DNA from: Candidatus Saccharibacteria bacterium UBA1949
GTDB lineage: Bacteria; Patescibacteriota; Saccharimonadia; Saccharimonadales; Saccharimonadaceae
Assembly: GCA_002336735.1 (NCBI GenBank)
Contig: DDER01000005.1
Span: 10,509 to 25,068, forward strand
Length of the DNA: 14,560 bases
Direction of reading: 5' to 3'
The notes beneath the pieces were generated by a model. It saw nothing but the letters and a program-made list of their open reading frames with translations, had not been told where the DNA came from and ran no database searches. A program made the translations under genes and the position numbers. Below, piece by piece: positions 4,717 through 12,994 of the stretch. Each line of letters begins with the position of its first letter. Position 1 is the stretch's first letter.

Positions 4717-6207
4717 CTACTTAGCAAATTCGATCGCGCGAGTCTCACGAATCACATTGACCTTTATGGTGCCAGGATATTGCATAGTGCTCTCGATCTT
4801 GACGGCAATATCGCGTGCCAACTTAATAGCACTAAGATCATCAATCGCTTCCGGCCGAACCATCACCCGTACTTCACGGCCTGCACTAATAGCATATGCC
4901 TTGTCGATGCCCTTAAATCCAAGCGCAACATTCTCGAGATCGCGCATACGCTCAGCAAAGTTTTCTGCACTAATATTACGCGCACCCGGACGAGCTGCGC
5001 TGAGCGCATCAACCACACGGACTATCATCGCCTCCGGCGTCGTCGCATCAATATCATCATGATGAGCCTCGATGGCATGACAAATATCTTCCGCCAGGCC
5101 TGCCCTGCGAGCCATTTCCGCACCAATATGGTGGTGCTTGCCCTCGATTTTATGTGTCACAGCCTTGCCCATATCGTGGAGCAGAGTCGCGATCTTAGTG
5201 ACACGAACATTGGCTCCAATTTCCTCGGCGATCAACCCAGCAAGATGTGTCATCTCGGTACTATGCAATAATACATTCTGACCATAGCTAGTACGAAACT
5301 TGAGCTCCCCAATAAGACGCAAGAGCTCCTTCGGAATGCCAGTTACGCCAACTTCACGCGCAGCATCTTCACCAGCGCGAATAACTTCTTTTTCAATCTG
5401 CTTCTCTGCCTTTTGAACAACCTCTTCGATCCGGCCCGGATGAATACGCCCATCTTTCATAAGCATCTCCATAGCAAGACGAGCTACTTGTCGGCGTACT
5501 GGATCAAAACTCGAAAGCACGATCATGCCAGGGGTATCATCGACCAAAATATCGACCCCAGTTGCCCGTTGTAACGCCTGAATATTGCGTCCCTCTTTGC
5601 CGATAATCCGGCCTTTCATCTCTTCATCTGCAAGCTTGATGGCTGTCACCGTTCGCTCGGCTGTTACTTCACTTGCCATCCTCTCCATAGCAGAAACCAG
5701 AATAGTTTGCGCACGCTCTTCGGCATCTTCGGCTGCATCTCGCTGCAACTTACCGACCAGCCCAATAAGATCCTCCTTAATATCACGCTCTGTCATTGAC
5801 ATAAGTTTTTCGGCTGCATCTTTTTTCTTAAGACCAGCGATTTTTTCTAGCTTCTCCTGTTGGCGAGTGCGTATCTCGCGAATTTCATTCTTGAGAGACT
5901 CGACTTCATCCTCGGCAGTTCGTAGCTTTTCGCTGCGCCTGTCGAGTTCATCAAGCTTTCTATCGAGCAGGCTCTCGCGGTCAGCGAGACGAGTCTCGGT
6001 TTTTTGGATATCTTTACGACGCTCATTTTCGAGACGCAACGCTTCGTCCTTTGCCTTGAGAATAATATCGCTCGCTTTTGTCTGAGCTCGCGCAATCTCT
6101 CTTTCAGCATTGGTCTTGCTCTTACGGGCTATCTCTCGGTCATAGGTGTATTTACCGCCCGCGCCAAGACCTAGACCTACGGCTGCGGCAATAACTATTT
6201 CTATCAT
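4717..6207 (-). CDS. rny: Ribonuclease Y
   Basis: The 496-residue product shows the RNase Y order: a membrane anchor (residues 2-17), a long charged coiled coil (about 25-165), a KH RNA-binding domain with GRIIGKEGRN (199-208) and an HD domain with LLHDMGKA (342-349, metal ligands His344 and Asp345) plus further histidines at 315, 359 and 360. RNase Y is a membrane-bound endoribonuclease that starts mRNA decay. The length is slightly under the about 520 residues of the Bacillus enzyme, mostly from the coiled coil. GAAAGGAAAC before the ATG is a good ribosome-binding site, one of few in this window. The Nudix gene follows three bases after the stop. Confidence 0.97.
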   Translation of the reverse strand: MIEIVIAAAVGLGLGAGGKYTYDREIARKSKTNAEREIARAQTKASDIILKAKDEALRLENERRKDIQKTETRLADRESLLDRKLDELDRRSEKLRTAEDEVESLKNEIREIRTRQQEKLEKIAGLKKKDAAEKLMSMTERDIKEDLIGLVGKLQRDAAEDAEERAQTILVSAMERMASEVTAERTVTAIKLADEEMKGRIIGKEGRNIQALQRATGVDILVDDTPGMIVLSSFDPVRRQVARLAMEMLMKDGRIHPGRIEEVVQKAEKQIEKEVIRAGEDAAREVGVTGIPKELLRLIGELKFRTSYGQNVLLHSTEMTHLAGLIAEEIGANVRVTKIATLLHDMGKAVTHKIEGKHHHIGAEMARRAGLAEDICHAIEAHHDDIDATTPEAMIVRVVDALSAARPGARNISAENFAERMRDLENVALGFKGIDKAYAISAGREVRVMVRPEAIDDLSAIKLARDIAVKIESTMQYPGTIKVNVIRETRAIEFAK

Positions 6208-6338
6208 GGTGTTTCCTTTCTATCTTGAGAAAAATCATCACATAATAAGCTGACATCTGATCCCATAGTAAACATTGGAGGTGATGATACTGACTCAAAG
6301 TTATTCAAAATAATCATGTGTCTAAACTAGACCATCTT

Positions 6339-6344
6339 ATTATA
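6339..6344 (-). promoter_or_regulatory. -10 box of the rny operon
   Basis: TATAAT on the minus strand lies about 130 bases before the rny ATG, which implies a leader of roughly 125 bases. The leader holds two short self-complementary stretches (GTCTA/TAGAC at 6320-6332 and TTATT/AATAA near 6301-6313). No strong -35 box is seen. Confidence 0.4.
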
Positions 6345-6371
6345 CGCTACACATCGTAAAAAATCGACGAA

Positions 6372-6758
6372 TTATTTTCGTGGTTGCGTAATATGGGCTT
6401 CAGCGCCATAGATAGGCAAAACAATCCGATCGTCATCGCCGGTCCGCAAACGCTCGCTCAAAACCTTGCGCCAGTCCGGGCCGACACCTCCTACGATAGG
6501 CACACCCAAGCTACTCGCTAATGTGTTGGCTACGACCAATCCAATGCGCAGGCCAGTAAAACTGCCCGGGCCTTGCATGACAGCAATTGCCTGTATATCG
6601 GTAAACTGGCGTTCGTGCTCAGCGAGACAATCGCGTAAATATTGTAGCAAATCTCGAGCGAGGCTCCGACCTGCTTGCCACGTATAGTCATGGGAATCAT
6701 TGCCTTCGACCAGGCTGACGTGGCACTCAGGTGATGATGTATCAAGAAAGATGATCAT
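6372..6758 (-). CDS. tsaB: TsaB, short form (t6A tRNA modification)
   Basis: The protein matches the N-terminal ASKHA-type domain of TsaB: IIFLDTSS at the start, then MQGPGSFTGLRIGLVVANTL near residue 62-80. TsaB is the non-catalytic partner of TsaD and bridges it to TsaE in making N6-threonylcarbamoyladenosine at position 37 of ANN-decoding tRNAs. At about 128 residues it is little over half the usual 220 to 230, so the second domain is missing. The frame ends cleanly with a lysine-rich tail. Its start lies right behind the tsaE stop. A GTG three bases upstream (6761), directly adjoining that stop, is an alternative start. tsaD is not in the window. Confidence 0.88.
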   Translation of the reverse strand: MIIFLDTSSPECHVSLVEGNDSHDYTWQAGRSLARDLLQYLRDCLAEHERQFTDIQAIAVMQGPGSFTGLRIGLVVANTLASSLGVPIVGGVGPDWRKVLSERLRTGDDDRIVLPIYGAEAHITQPRK

Positions 6759-6761
6759 CAC

Positions 6762-7214
6762 CTATATGCTCTCCAGGATACGACATGCAGACTCACCTCT
6801 CGCCTCACATGCCAGTAAGCGCTCATTTTCGCCGACGGCCTGGATCTTTACGGCCAAGTAATCATCTGGCACAACATCCGCCACGGCTTGCGCCCATTCG
6901 ATCACGGTTATTGATCGTGGGTCACGCACTCGTTCAGCTAGCTCTAGCGCCATAATCCCTGGGTCTGATAGGCGATAAAAGTCATAATGCGCCAGCTCCA
7001 AGCCGTCACGCGCCTCATAAATACGATTGAGGGTAAATGTTGGACTCTGAACGTCTGCATCAATACCAAGACCACATGCGATACCTTTGGTCAATGTTGT
7101 CTTGCCCGCTCCGATATCACCGATGAGCACGATTATCTCGCCACCTCTTAGGGCAGCACCCAATCGAACCCCAAGCGCATGCATGTCGTCTACATTTTTA
7201 ATATCAATCTTCAT
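6762..7214 (-). CDS. tsaE: TsaE, ATPase of t6A synthesis
   Basis: The product has 150 residues, as is typical. It carries the Walker A motif GDIGAGKT (32-39), the family signature SPTF (57-60), HYDFYRL (76-82) and VIEW (104-107). TsaE hydrolyses ATP and cycles the TsaBD complex during tRNA t6A synthesis in the cytoplasm. tsaB follows directly, with its start adjoining this stop, so the pair is co-transcribed. The ATG at 7214 is only eight bases after an extended -10 element, so the transcript is leaderless or nearly so. The gene diverges from pilB across 80 bases. Confidence 0.95.
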   Translation of the reverse strand: MKIDIKNVDDMHALGVRLGAALRGGEIIVLIGDIGAGKTTLTKGIACGLGIDADVQSPTFTLNRIYEARDGLELAHYDFYRLSDPGIMALELAERVRDPRSITVIEWAQAVADVVPDDYLAVKIQAVGENERLLACEARGESACRILESI

Positions 7215-7222
7215 CAGGGGTC

Positions 7223-7231
7223 ATTATACCA
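7223..7231 (-). promoter_or_regulatory. Extended -10 promoter of tsaE-tsaB
   Basis: On the minus strand TGG-TATAAT is followed by eight bases and the tsaE ATG. The consensus -10 with TGn extension and this spacing point to a leaderless start. Confidence 0.6.
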
Positions 7232-7275
7232 TACACAAAGACAATTTGTCGCTGGCGTATTTCTGCGCTTTCTAC

Positions 7276-7281
7276 TATACT
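7276..7281 (+). promoter_or_regulatory. -10 box of pilB
   Basis: TATACT lies 13 bases before the pilB ATG, giving a leader of about 7 bases and no room for a ribosome-binding site. The -35 region is weak. Confidence 0.5.
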
Positions 7282-7294
7282 AAACATATCCATT

Positions 7295-9079
7295 ATGCGT
7301 ATTTCAGATGCTACCATGAAAAAGCTGCTCGAGCGCAACAATCTTGCCGACGCAGCCAAGATCGAAGCTCTCCAAACAGAGAGCGCTCGTTCTGACAGAC
7401 CACTCCAGGATATTGCCATCGAACAAGAGTTAGTTAATGAACAAAGTTTGACTCGCCTCTACGCCGACTACGCCGAGATACCCTATATTGAACTCAGCGC
7501 CAAAGACATCCCAAAAGATGTCCTAACACGTATCCCAGAGCGTATTGCCCGTCAGTATAACGCAATCATTTTCAAAATTGAAAAAACCGGCACCGTTCAT
7601 CTTGCGATGGACGACCCCGATGATGTCCAAGCTGTTAACTTCTTACAAAAAGAGGTTGGCACTAATACACAGATCTACATCGCTTCTCATACCAATATTC
7701 TCGACTGTCTCGAAGCGTATCGTGGCGATGTCGGTCAAGAACTCGACGATGTGATCGATATCCAGCGTGAAACCGATGAGACAACTGAGCAAAAAGTTGA
7801 CGAGGCAGATATCGCTGAAGATTCACCAATTGCCCAGACCGTCAACCTACTCCTTGAGTATGCAATTCGCTCGAGTGCAAGTGACATTCATATCGAACCA
7901 CGCGAAGAGCACGTCCAAATCCGCTATCGCATCGACGGTGTCCTCAAAGAAGTTAATCGACTCCCGCGCAATGTCCTCAATGCCCTCGTCAGTCGTATCA
8001 AGATCCTCTCAAATCTCAAAATTGACGAACGCCGTGTCCCGCAAGATGGCCGTTTCAAGATAAAAGTTGGCGGTAAGCAATATGCGTTTCGTGTCAGTAC
8101 TCTACCTATTACCGATGGCGAAAAAGTCGTCATGCGTATTCTCGACGAGTCTAACCACGCACTCACTCTCAAAGACCTTGGCTATTGGGGACACTCGCTC
8201 GATATCATCAACGAAGCCATCACCGAACCAAATGGCATGATCCTCGTCACGGGCCCAACTGGCTCAGGTAAGTCAACCAGCTTGTTCAGTATATTGACGC
8301 TCCTTAATACCCCAGATGTCAACATCTCCACTATCGAGGATCCTGTCGAGTACAAGATCCCGGGAGTCAATCAGACACAAACGAACGCCAAGGCCGGCAT
8401 GACATTTGCCTCGGGGCTACGGGCACTACTTCGCCAAGATCCAAACATCATCATGGTAGGAGAGATCCGTGATGGCGAGACGGCTAATCTAGGAGTGCAG
8501 GCCGCCCTCACCGGGCACCTAGTTTTTTCAACTCTCCATACCAATAACGCCGCGACCTGTCTGCCACGACTCCTCGATATGGGTATTGAGCCCTTTCTGA
8601 TTGCCAGCACTGTCAAAGCTGTGGTTGGGCAGCGACTCGTGCGACGCCTTTGTATGAAATGTCGGGTCAACTACCCACCCACCAAAGAAGAGATTGATGC
8701 AATTATTCATCTCTTTAATCTACGAGAGGGTCAGACCTTTGAGCATATCTATGACCTCGAGACCGAAGCCATGAAACAAGAAGTCGGCGGTCAGACGCCA
8801 CGGGGGGCTGACAAAAAAACTATCGTCTCCTTATGGAAAGCCAAGCCCGAAGGCTGCACCGAATGCAATCACACTGGATTCAAAGGTCGGATTGGTATTT
8901 ATGAAGTACTCGGCATCTCTATCCCTGTCCAGAAACTTATTACCGCCAATGCTACCAGCAACCAAATCCAAGACCTTGCCATCACTGAAGGTATGGCGAC
9001 CATGCAAACTGATGGCCTGGTCAAAGCCCTGCGCGGCAATACGACCATCGAAGAAGTCCTAAGAGTAACAAAGGAATAA
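7295..9079 (+). CDS. pilB: PilB, type IV pilus extension ATPase
   Basis: The 594-residue product is a GspE/PulE-family secretion ATPase. An N-terminal MshEN-like domain (about 30-140) precedes an acidic linker (145-175). The core follows: SASDIHIEPRE (194-204), Walker A GPTGSGKS (320-327), the Asp box STIEDPVEY (345-353), Walker B IIMVGEIRD (385-393) with catalytic Glu390, and the His box STLHTN (412-417). Two CxxC pairs (Cys453/456 and 521/524) form the zinc site of PilB-type ATPases, which PilT lacks, so it drives extension. The 64 residues between the Cys pairs are a long insertion. The ATG has no ribosome-binding site. pilC follows after two bases. Confidence 0.96.
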   Translation: MRISDATMKKLLERNNLADAAKIEALQTESARSDRPLQDIAIEQELVNEQSLTRLYADYAEIPYIELSAKDIPKDVLTRIPERIARQYNAIIFKIEKTGTVHLAMDDPDDVQAVNFLQKEVGTNTQIYIASHTNILDCLEAYRGDVGQELDDVIDIQRETDETTEQKVDEADIAEDSPIAQTVNLLLEYAIRSSASDIHIEPREEHVQIRYRIDGVLKEVNRLPRNVLNALVSRIKILSNLKIDERRVPQDGRFKIKVGGKQYAFRVSTLPITDGEKVVMRILDESNHALTLKDLGYWGHSLDIINEAITEPNGMILVTGPTGSGKSTSLFSILTLLNTPDVNISTIEDPVEYKIPGVNQTQTNAKAGMTFASGLRALLRQDPNIIMVGEIRDGETANLGVQAALTGHLVFSTLHTNNAATCLPRLLDMGIEPFLIASTVKAVVGQRLVRRLCMKCRVNYPPTKEEIDAIIHLFNLREGQTFEHIYDLETEAMKQEVGGQTPRGADKKTIVSLWKAKPEGCTECNHTGFKGRIGIYEVLGISIPVQKLITANATSNQIQDLAITEGMATMQTDGLVKALRGNTTIEEVLRVTKE

Positions 9080-9081
9080 TT

Positions 9082-10311
9082 ATGGGTCATTTCATCTACG
9101 TCGCAGTGAACAAAAATAACGATTCTATGACTGGCACGATTGATGCAGTCGACCAGCCAGCAGCAATTGCTATGCTGCGCAATCAAGGCCTACGACCTGT
9201 CAGCATCCACGAAGGCGCCGAGATCAAAAGAAGCTTCAATATCATGGACTTCTTTGGCAAAGACAAAGTGAAATCCGACCATCTCGTCATGTTTACTCGC
9301 CAGCTCAGCGCCATGGTCTCCGCTGGCGTCCCTATTCTACGCGCCCTATCGTCACTCGAAAATCATTCCGAGAGCACTTCTCTCAAGCACATCCTGCAAC
9401 AAGTTATCAAAGACATAGAGAGTGGCTCGCCGCTTGCTGATGCGCTCGGCAAATACCCAAATACTTTTAGTGACGTCTACGTCAATATGGTACGCGCTGG
9501 CGAAGCAGCCGGTATTGTCGATGATATTCTCAAGCGCCTGGCCATGCAGCAGGAAAAAAATGCCACCATGCGCAAAAAAATCAAAAGCGCCATGACCTAT
9601 CCGATGGTACTACTCTTCATCACAATAGGAGCATTTTTTGGTCTAATGGTCTTTGTCATACCGCAAATTGGCAAGATACTGCAAGACCTAGGTGGACCAG
9701 ATGCACAGCTACCCCTGCTCACTCAGGTTATGCTTGGTTTGAGTGCGTTTATGTTATCGTACTGGTACATACTAGTGCCTCTTGTCGTCGGCATCATCGT
9801 GCTCCTGATGCGCTACATCAAAACTCCCGTCGGGCGGCGCATGTTTCACCACCTGGTGCTCAAAATCCCCGCTATCAAAATCATCATTATGAAAGTTGCA
9901 GTAGCACGGTTCGCCCGAACCTTCTCTGCGCTCATGGGGGCAGGCGTCTCTATCCTGGAGTCACTTAATGTGACTGCTCGAGCCGTCGGTAATGTTGTGT
10001 ACGAGGAGGCTATTATTGAGGCAGCCGAAAAAGTCAAATCCGGCAAAAATCTTTCTGAGATAATCGCTAGTAATGCCCTCTTTCCACCTATCGTCGCACA
10101 GATGATTGCGGTCGGTGAAGAAACCGGTCAGACAGATACTGTACTCGTGAAGGTAGCTGACTTTTACGAAGAAGAGGTCGACGTAGCTATCGATGGCATC
10201 AGCTCAATTATTGAGCCAGTAATGATTCTTGTCATGGGTAGTGCTGTCGGGCTTATAGCCGCTAGCGTGATGGGTCCAATCGCTGGTCTAGCCCAAAATA
10301 TCAAAGAATAG
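9082..10311 (+). CDS. pilC: PilC, inner-membrane platform protein of the type IV pilus
   Basis: The 409-residue product has two T2SS-F domains (about 68-190 and 270-390) and three membrane spans (about 173-196, 217-245 and 378-400), the standard PilC/GspF plan. Repeated family motifs are MVRAGEAAGIVDDILKRLA (136-154) and its counterpart VGEETGQTDTVL in the second domain. PilC sits under the growing pilus and is turned or pushed by PilB. The ATG follows the pilB stop by two bases and has a ribosome-binding site (AAGGA, six bases upstream), which fits a shared transcript. Confidence 0.96.
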   Translation: MGHFIYVAVNKNNDSMTGTIDAVDQPAAIAMLRNQGLRPVSIHEGAEIKRSFNIMDFFGKDKVKSDHLVMFTRQLSAMVSAGVPILRALSSLENHSESTSLKHILQQVIKDIESGSPLADALGKYPNTFSDVYVNMVRAGEAAGIVDDILKRLAMQQEKNATMRKKIKSAMTYPMVLLFITIGAFFGLMVFVIPQIGKILQDLGGPDAQLPLLTQVMLGLSAFMLSYWYILVPLVVGIIVLLMRYIKTPVGRRMFHHLVLKIPAIKIIIMKVAVARFARTFSALMGAGVSILESLNVTARAVGNVVYEEAIIEAAEKVKSGKNLSEIIASNALFPPIVAQMIAVGEETGQTDTVLVKVADFYEEEVDVAIDGISSIIEPVMILVMGSAVGLIAASVMGPIAGLAQNIKE

Positions 10312-10349
10312 CCTACCCATATTCAGGGCTACTTGTTTGATACTGGTTA

Positions 10350-10358
10350 TGGTATACT
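10350..10358 (+). promoter_or_regulatory. Extended -10 promoter of the pilM gene group
   Basis: TGG-TATACT lies in the 76-base gap after pilC. It ends 5 bases before a TTG and 29 before the ATG at 10388, so pilMNO can be transcribed apart from pilBC. Confidence 0.55.
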
Positions 10359-10387
10359 AAAATTTGAACACCTCAGTGGGCATCTCA

Positions 10388-11446
10388 ATGGTAAAATTAT
10401 TCTACAAAGACAAACCTGTTATCGGTCTCGACATCAGCCAAGCTGGGGTCAAACTTATGGCCGTCGACACAAATCGCATGACCGTCATGGGATATGCTTC
10501 GATGGATTTACCGCCCTCCAAGCTGCAAACAGCTTTTGAGTCGGCCGAAAACCCGTTTCTTACCGACAGTATCACTTCGCTTTTAGACCAACATCTCATC
10601 GGAAATCTCCCTAGCAACCATACGGTCATCGCTCTTCCCACCGCCCGTACATTTTCACGAACATTCACACTACCAATCGACCAAGAACAAAACATCAAAG
10701 GCGCTGTCGATGTTGAAGTCAACCAATACATCCCCGTCCCTAGCGCGTCCCTCTACGTCGACTATGAAGTTATCGATCGCAACGACAAGGAATTTACCAT
10801 TGTGATGGCAGCTATCCCAAAAAACCTTGTCAATAACTGCGTAGCTGCTGCAACAAATGCCGGGCTACGGCCCGTTATGGTCGAGCCTGGCATCAACGCT
10901 GTAGCGCGTATTCTGCAATCAACCGAAAATGGGGAGCTCAGTACGCTGATTCTTGACATAGGTCAGACAAGCACTGATATTGCTATTCTTGATAAGGGAA
11001 CTGTTCGCATCAGTGGTAGCGCACCAGTTGGAGGACATGCCTTTACTATCGCCATCGCCGAAAAACTCAAGGTTACGCCAGAAAATGCCCATCAACTCAA
11101 GATCCTCAACGGTCTCAATGCCGGTCAACGACGCTCAAAAATCGAAATGGCTATGAAGCCCCACTTACAGCAAATTATTAGTGAGGCAAACAAAGTTATG
11201 CGGTATTACAGCGAGCGCATGGGCCAAGAAAAAAAGATTGAGCAAATACTGATCGTCGGTAGCGGCAGCGATGTACCGGGCATTGGTGAATACTTCACGA
11301 ATGCATTTGTTATGCCAGCTCGCACAGCTAACCCGTGGCAAGACCTGAAGTTTCATAACCTCCCCCAGCCTAACCGCCAATTCCGACCACGATATATCAC
11401 CGTTGCGGGCCTCGCCGTTACGCCCATGGAAGCAGTCAGAAAATGA
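10388..11446 (+). CDS. pilM: PilM, actin-like assembly protein of the type IV pilus
   Basis: Read from the ATG at 10388 the product has 352 residues and belongs to the actin/FtsA fold. The phosphate-1 loop is VIGLDISQAGVKL (11-23), the phosphate-2 loop is LILDIGQTSTDIAIL (187-201), and an adenosine-type motif ILIVGSGSDVPGI occurs near the end. PilM binds nucleotide on the cytoplasmic face and holds the N-terminal tail of PilN. A TTG at 10364 would add eight residues and would lie close to the transcription start; the ATG gives a better family start. The stop overlaps the pilN ATG by four bases. Confidence 0.93.
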   Translation: MVKLFYKDKPVIGLDISQAGVKLMAVDTNRMTVMGYASMDLPPSKLQTAFESAENPFLTDSITSLLDQHLIGNLPSNHTVIALPTARTFSRTFTLPIDQEQNIKGAVDVEVNQYIPVPSASLYVDYEVIDRNDKEFTIVMAAIPKNLVNNCVAAATNAGLRPVMVEPGINAVARILQSTENGELSTLILDIGQTSTDIAILDKGTVRISGSAPVGGHAFTIAIAEKLKVTPENAHQLKILNGLNAGQRRSKIEMAMKPHLQQIISEANKVMRYYSERMGQEKKIEQILIVGSGSDVPGIGEYFTNAFVMPARTANPWQDLKFHNLPQPNRQFRPRYITVAGLAVTPMEAVRK

Positions 11447-12012
11447 TAAACCTACTACCCCCTGAGTCAAAGGCTGAAATACGCGCAGCTCATACCAACA
11501 CCTTGCTCAGTCGTTATATTTTCCTCTTAATGATGGCTATCGGTCTACTGATCGCTTTTGTTGGTTTTTTCTATTTTTATCTTGCCAATGTGCGGGCAAA
11601 TGCCGAACGTGAAATTACCGACAACAACCAGAAAGTCGCCAATTACAAAAAAGTTCAGAAGGAAGCGGAGACGTTTCGCTCAAATCTATCAATCGCTAAA
11701 CAAATCATGGACAAAAAGGTTGACTACACTCGTGTCATCTTGCGTATATCTAACATATTACCATCAGGCATTATATTATCCACCCTCACCCTTGACCCTT
11801 CTACGATTGACAAAGAAACATCCCTCAATGCTCATGCTAAAACCTACCAAGACGCCCTCAATCTCAAAGAATCACTTGAAAAATCAGGCCTGTTCTCTGA
11901 TGTCCACTTTCTCAAGATAGACCAACCAGAGGCATCAAACACTAGCCCATCAGATGAATATGCCCTCAAAGTCACCATGAGCGTCAAATTTAAACGTGAG
12001 GTCATACGTTAA
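11443..12012 (+). CDS. pilN: PilN, alignment-complex protein
   Basis: The 189-residue product begins MINLLPPE, the conserved PilN tail that inserts into PilM. A single membrane span follows (about 25-48), then a coiled coil (50-90) and a ferredoxin-like periplasm-side or outward domain with the pattern ILPSGIILSTLTLD (near 105-120). PilN pairs with PilO and links PilM to the envelope. The start overlaps pilM by four bases (ATGA) and the stop overlaps the pilO start by one (TAATG), so the three genes are translationally coupled. Confidence 0.92.
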   Translation: MINLLPPESKAEIRAAHTNTLLSRYIFLLMMAIGLLIAFVGFFYFYLANVRANAEREITDNNQKVANYKKVQKEAETFRSNLSIAKQIMDKKVDYTRVILRISNILPSGIILSTLTLDPSTIDKETSLNAHAKTYQDALNLKESLEKSGLFSDVHFLKIDQPEASNTSPSDEYALKVTMSVKFKREVIR

Positions 12013-12668
12013 TGCCTGACTTTTTACGAAAAAATCTCTTTACTGCCTCGAAGTACCGTATCGTACTAAGTGTGCTGATGTTACTAGTGATCGCATGCGG
12101 AATTGCCGGTTTTCTTTTTGCGTATAAGTTTATCGGGGACTACGCTCTTGAAGTTAGTAAAAAATCAATTGATGCAGAGGCAAGTCGTAACACTCTGAGT
12201 AGTCTCGAAAAAGTTGAAAAAGAGCTTGAAAAAAACCGCGTCGTAGTACAACGAGCAGCCGATATTGTTGCCGAGAGCTCATCCTATAAATATCAGAACC
12301 AAGTGATAGGCGATCTACGTGACTACGCACAGCGCAGCGGAGTGACGATCACAAGCCTTGACTTTGCCGCTACTGGCCCTAAGTCTACTACGACCCCCCA
12401 GGTATCACCCATCACTGGCGCTCCAACTGGTGCAACGACAAATAGCCAGTCCGCACCCCCCTCTGGGCTCAAGTCCACAACCGTCACAATCACACTCCAA
12501 ACACCCGTGCGATACCGTAATCTCCTTAATTTTATCTACTATCTCGAACAAAATCTCACCAAGATGCAAATATCGAAACTTGAATTATCCAAACCCACCG
12601 CTGGTAGCCGTGCCGGCAGCGATACAGTTAATATCAATGCGTTTACAGTTGAGGTTTATCTGAGGTAA
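12012..12668 (+). CDS. pilO: PilO, alignment-complex protein
   Basis: The 218-residue product has one membrane span (about 17-41), a coiled coil rich in Glu, Lys and Ser (about 45-88) and a C-terminal ferredoxin-like domain with the PilO pattern PVRYRNLLNFIYYLEQNL (165-182) and a closing beta strand. It pairs with PilN. A low-complexity stretch of Thr, Pro, Ser and Ala (about 121-155) interrupts the region before the last domain, which is unusual and may be a flexible linker. Coupling to pilN by TAATG supports the start. Confidence 0.9.
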   Translation: MPDFLRKNLFTASKYRIVLSVLMLLVIACGIAGFLFAYKFIGDYALEVSKKSIDAEASRNTLSSLEKVEKELEKNRVVVQRAADIVAESSSYKYQNQVIGDLRDYAQRSGVTITSLDFAATGPKSTTTPQVSPITGAPTGATTNSQSAPPSGLKSTTVTITLQTPVRYRNLLNFIYYLEQNLTKMQISKLELSKPTAGSRAGSDTVNINAFTVEVYLR

Positions 12669-12670
12669 CT

Positions 12671-12961
12671 ATGAAGAAATCTGTTTCACTACATTCTATT
12701 ATCCATCCTATTGCTACTTTCTTTAGTAGGTATCATGTGGTGTTTTTTTCAATCATCGTGATAGGCTGTCTTTCGACCGCACTCGTTCTGCTGATGCAAA
12801 CTCTCAATATCTCCGCTAGTGAGACCGGCTATGCTGCCAAAAATAACTATACGAGCTTTGATCAAGCAACGATTAAGGATATTAATACTCTCAAGAAAAG
12901 CAGCGAGCAATCAAGCGAGTTTGCTATGCCAGCCGGTCGTACAAATCCCTTCTTTGAATAA
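12671..12961 (+). CDS. Small membrane protein at the PilP position
   Basis: The 96-residue product has one membrane span (about 22-44) and a polar tail that ends in PAGRTNPFFE. It directly follows pilO (two bases after the stop, with GAGG as ribosome-binding site), where Gram-negative bacteria carry pilP. The closing GRTNPF recalls the GRxDPF-type segments of PilP and GspC-like proteins. There is no lipoprotein box and no beta domain, so it is not a true PilP. It may be a minimal clamp or stabiliser of the PilN/PilO pair. The function is an inference from position. Confidence 0.65.
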   Translation: MKKSVSLHSIIHPIATFFSRYHVVFFSIIVIGCLSTALVLLMQTLNISASETGYAAKNNYTSFDQATIKDINTLKKSSEQSSEFAMPAGRTNPFFE

Positions 12962-12979
12962 CATAACCATCGCTATAAG

Positions 12980-12988
12980 TGGTATACT
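12980..12988 (+). promoter_or_regulatory. Extended -10 promoter of the PRC-barrel gene
   Basis: TGG-TATACT is followed at once by an ATG (12989) and, six bases on, by a second ATG (12995). Transcription would start at about 12995, so the second ATG is the likely start of a leaderless message. Confidence 0.6.
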
Positions 12989-12994
12989 ATGCCT

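Noticed and set aside
4598..5271. Plus-strand ORFs antisense to the Nudix gene and rny
   Set aside because: They lack promoters and family motifs, and the opposite strand carries confidently identified genes.
5585..6085. Plus-strand ORF of 166 residues
   Set aside because: It is antisense to the rny coiled coil. The Ser/Arg-rich product is the mirror of Glu/Lys/Arg codons.
2297..11446. UGA recoded as glycine
   Set aside because: TGA ends the hydrolase and pilM at the expected protein lengths, with the next genes starting right there.
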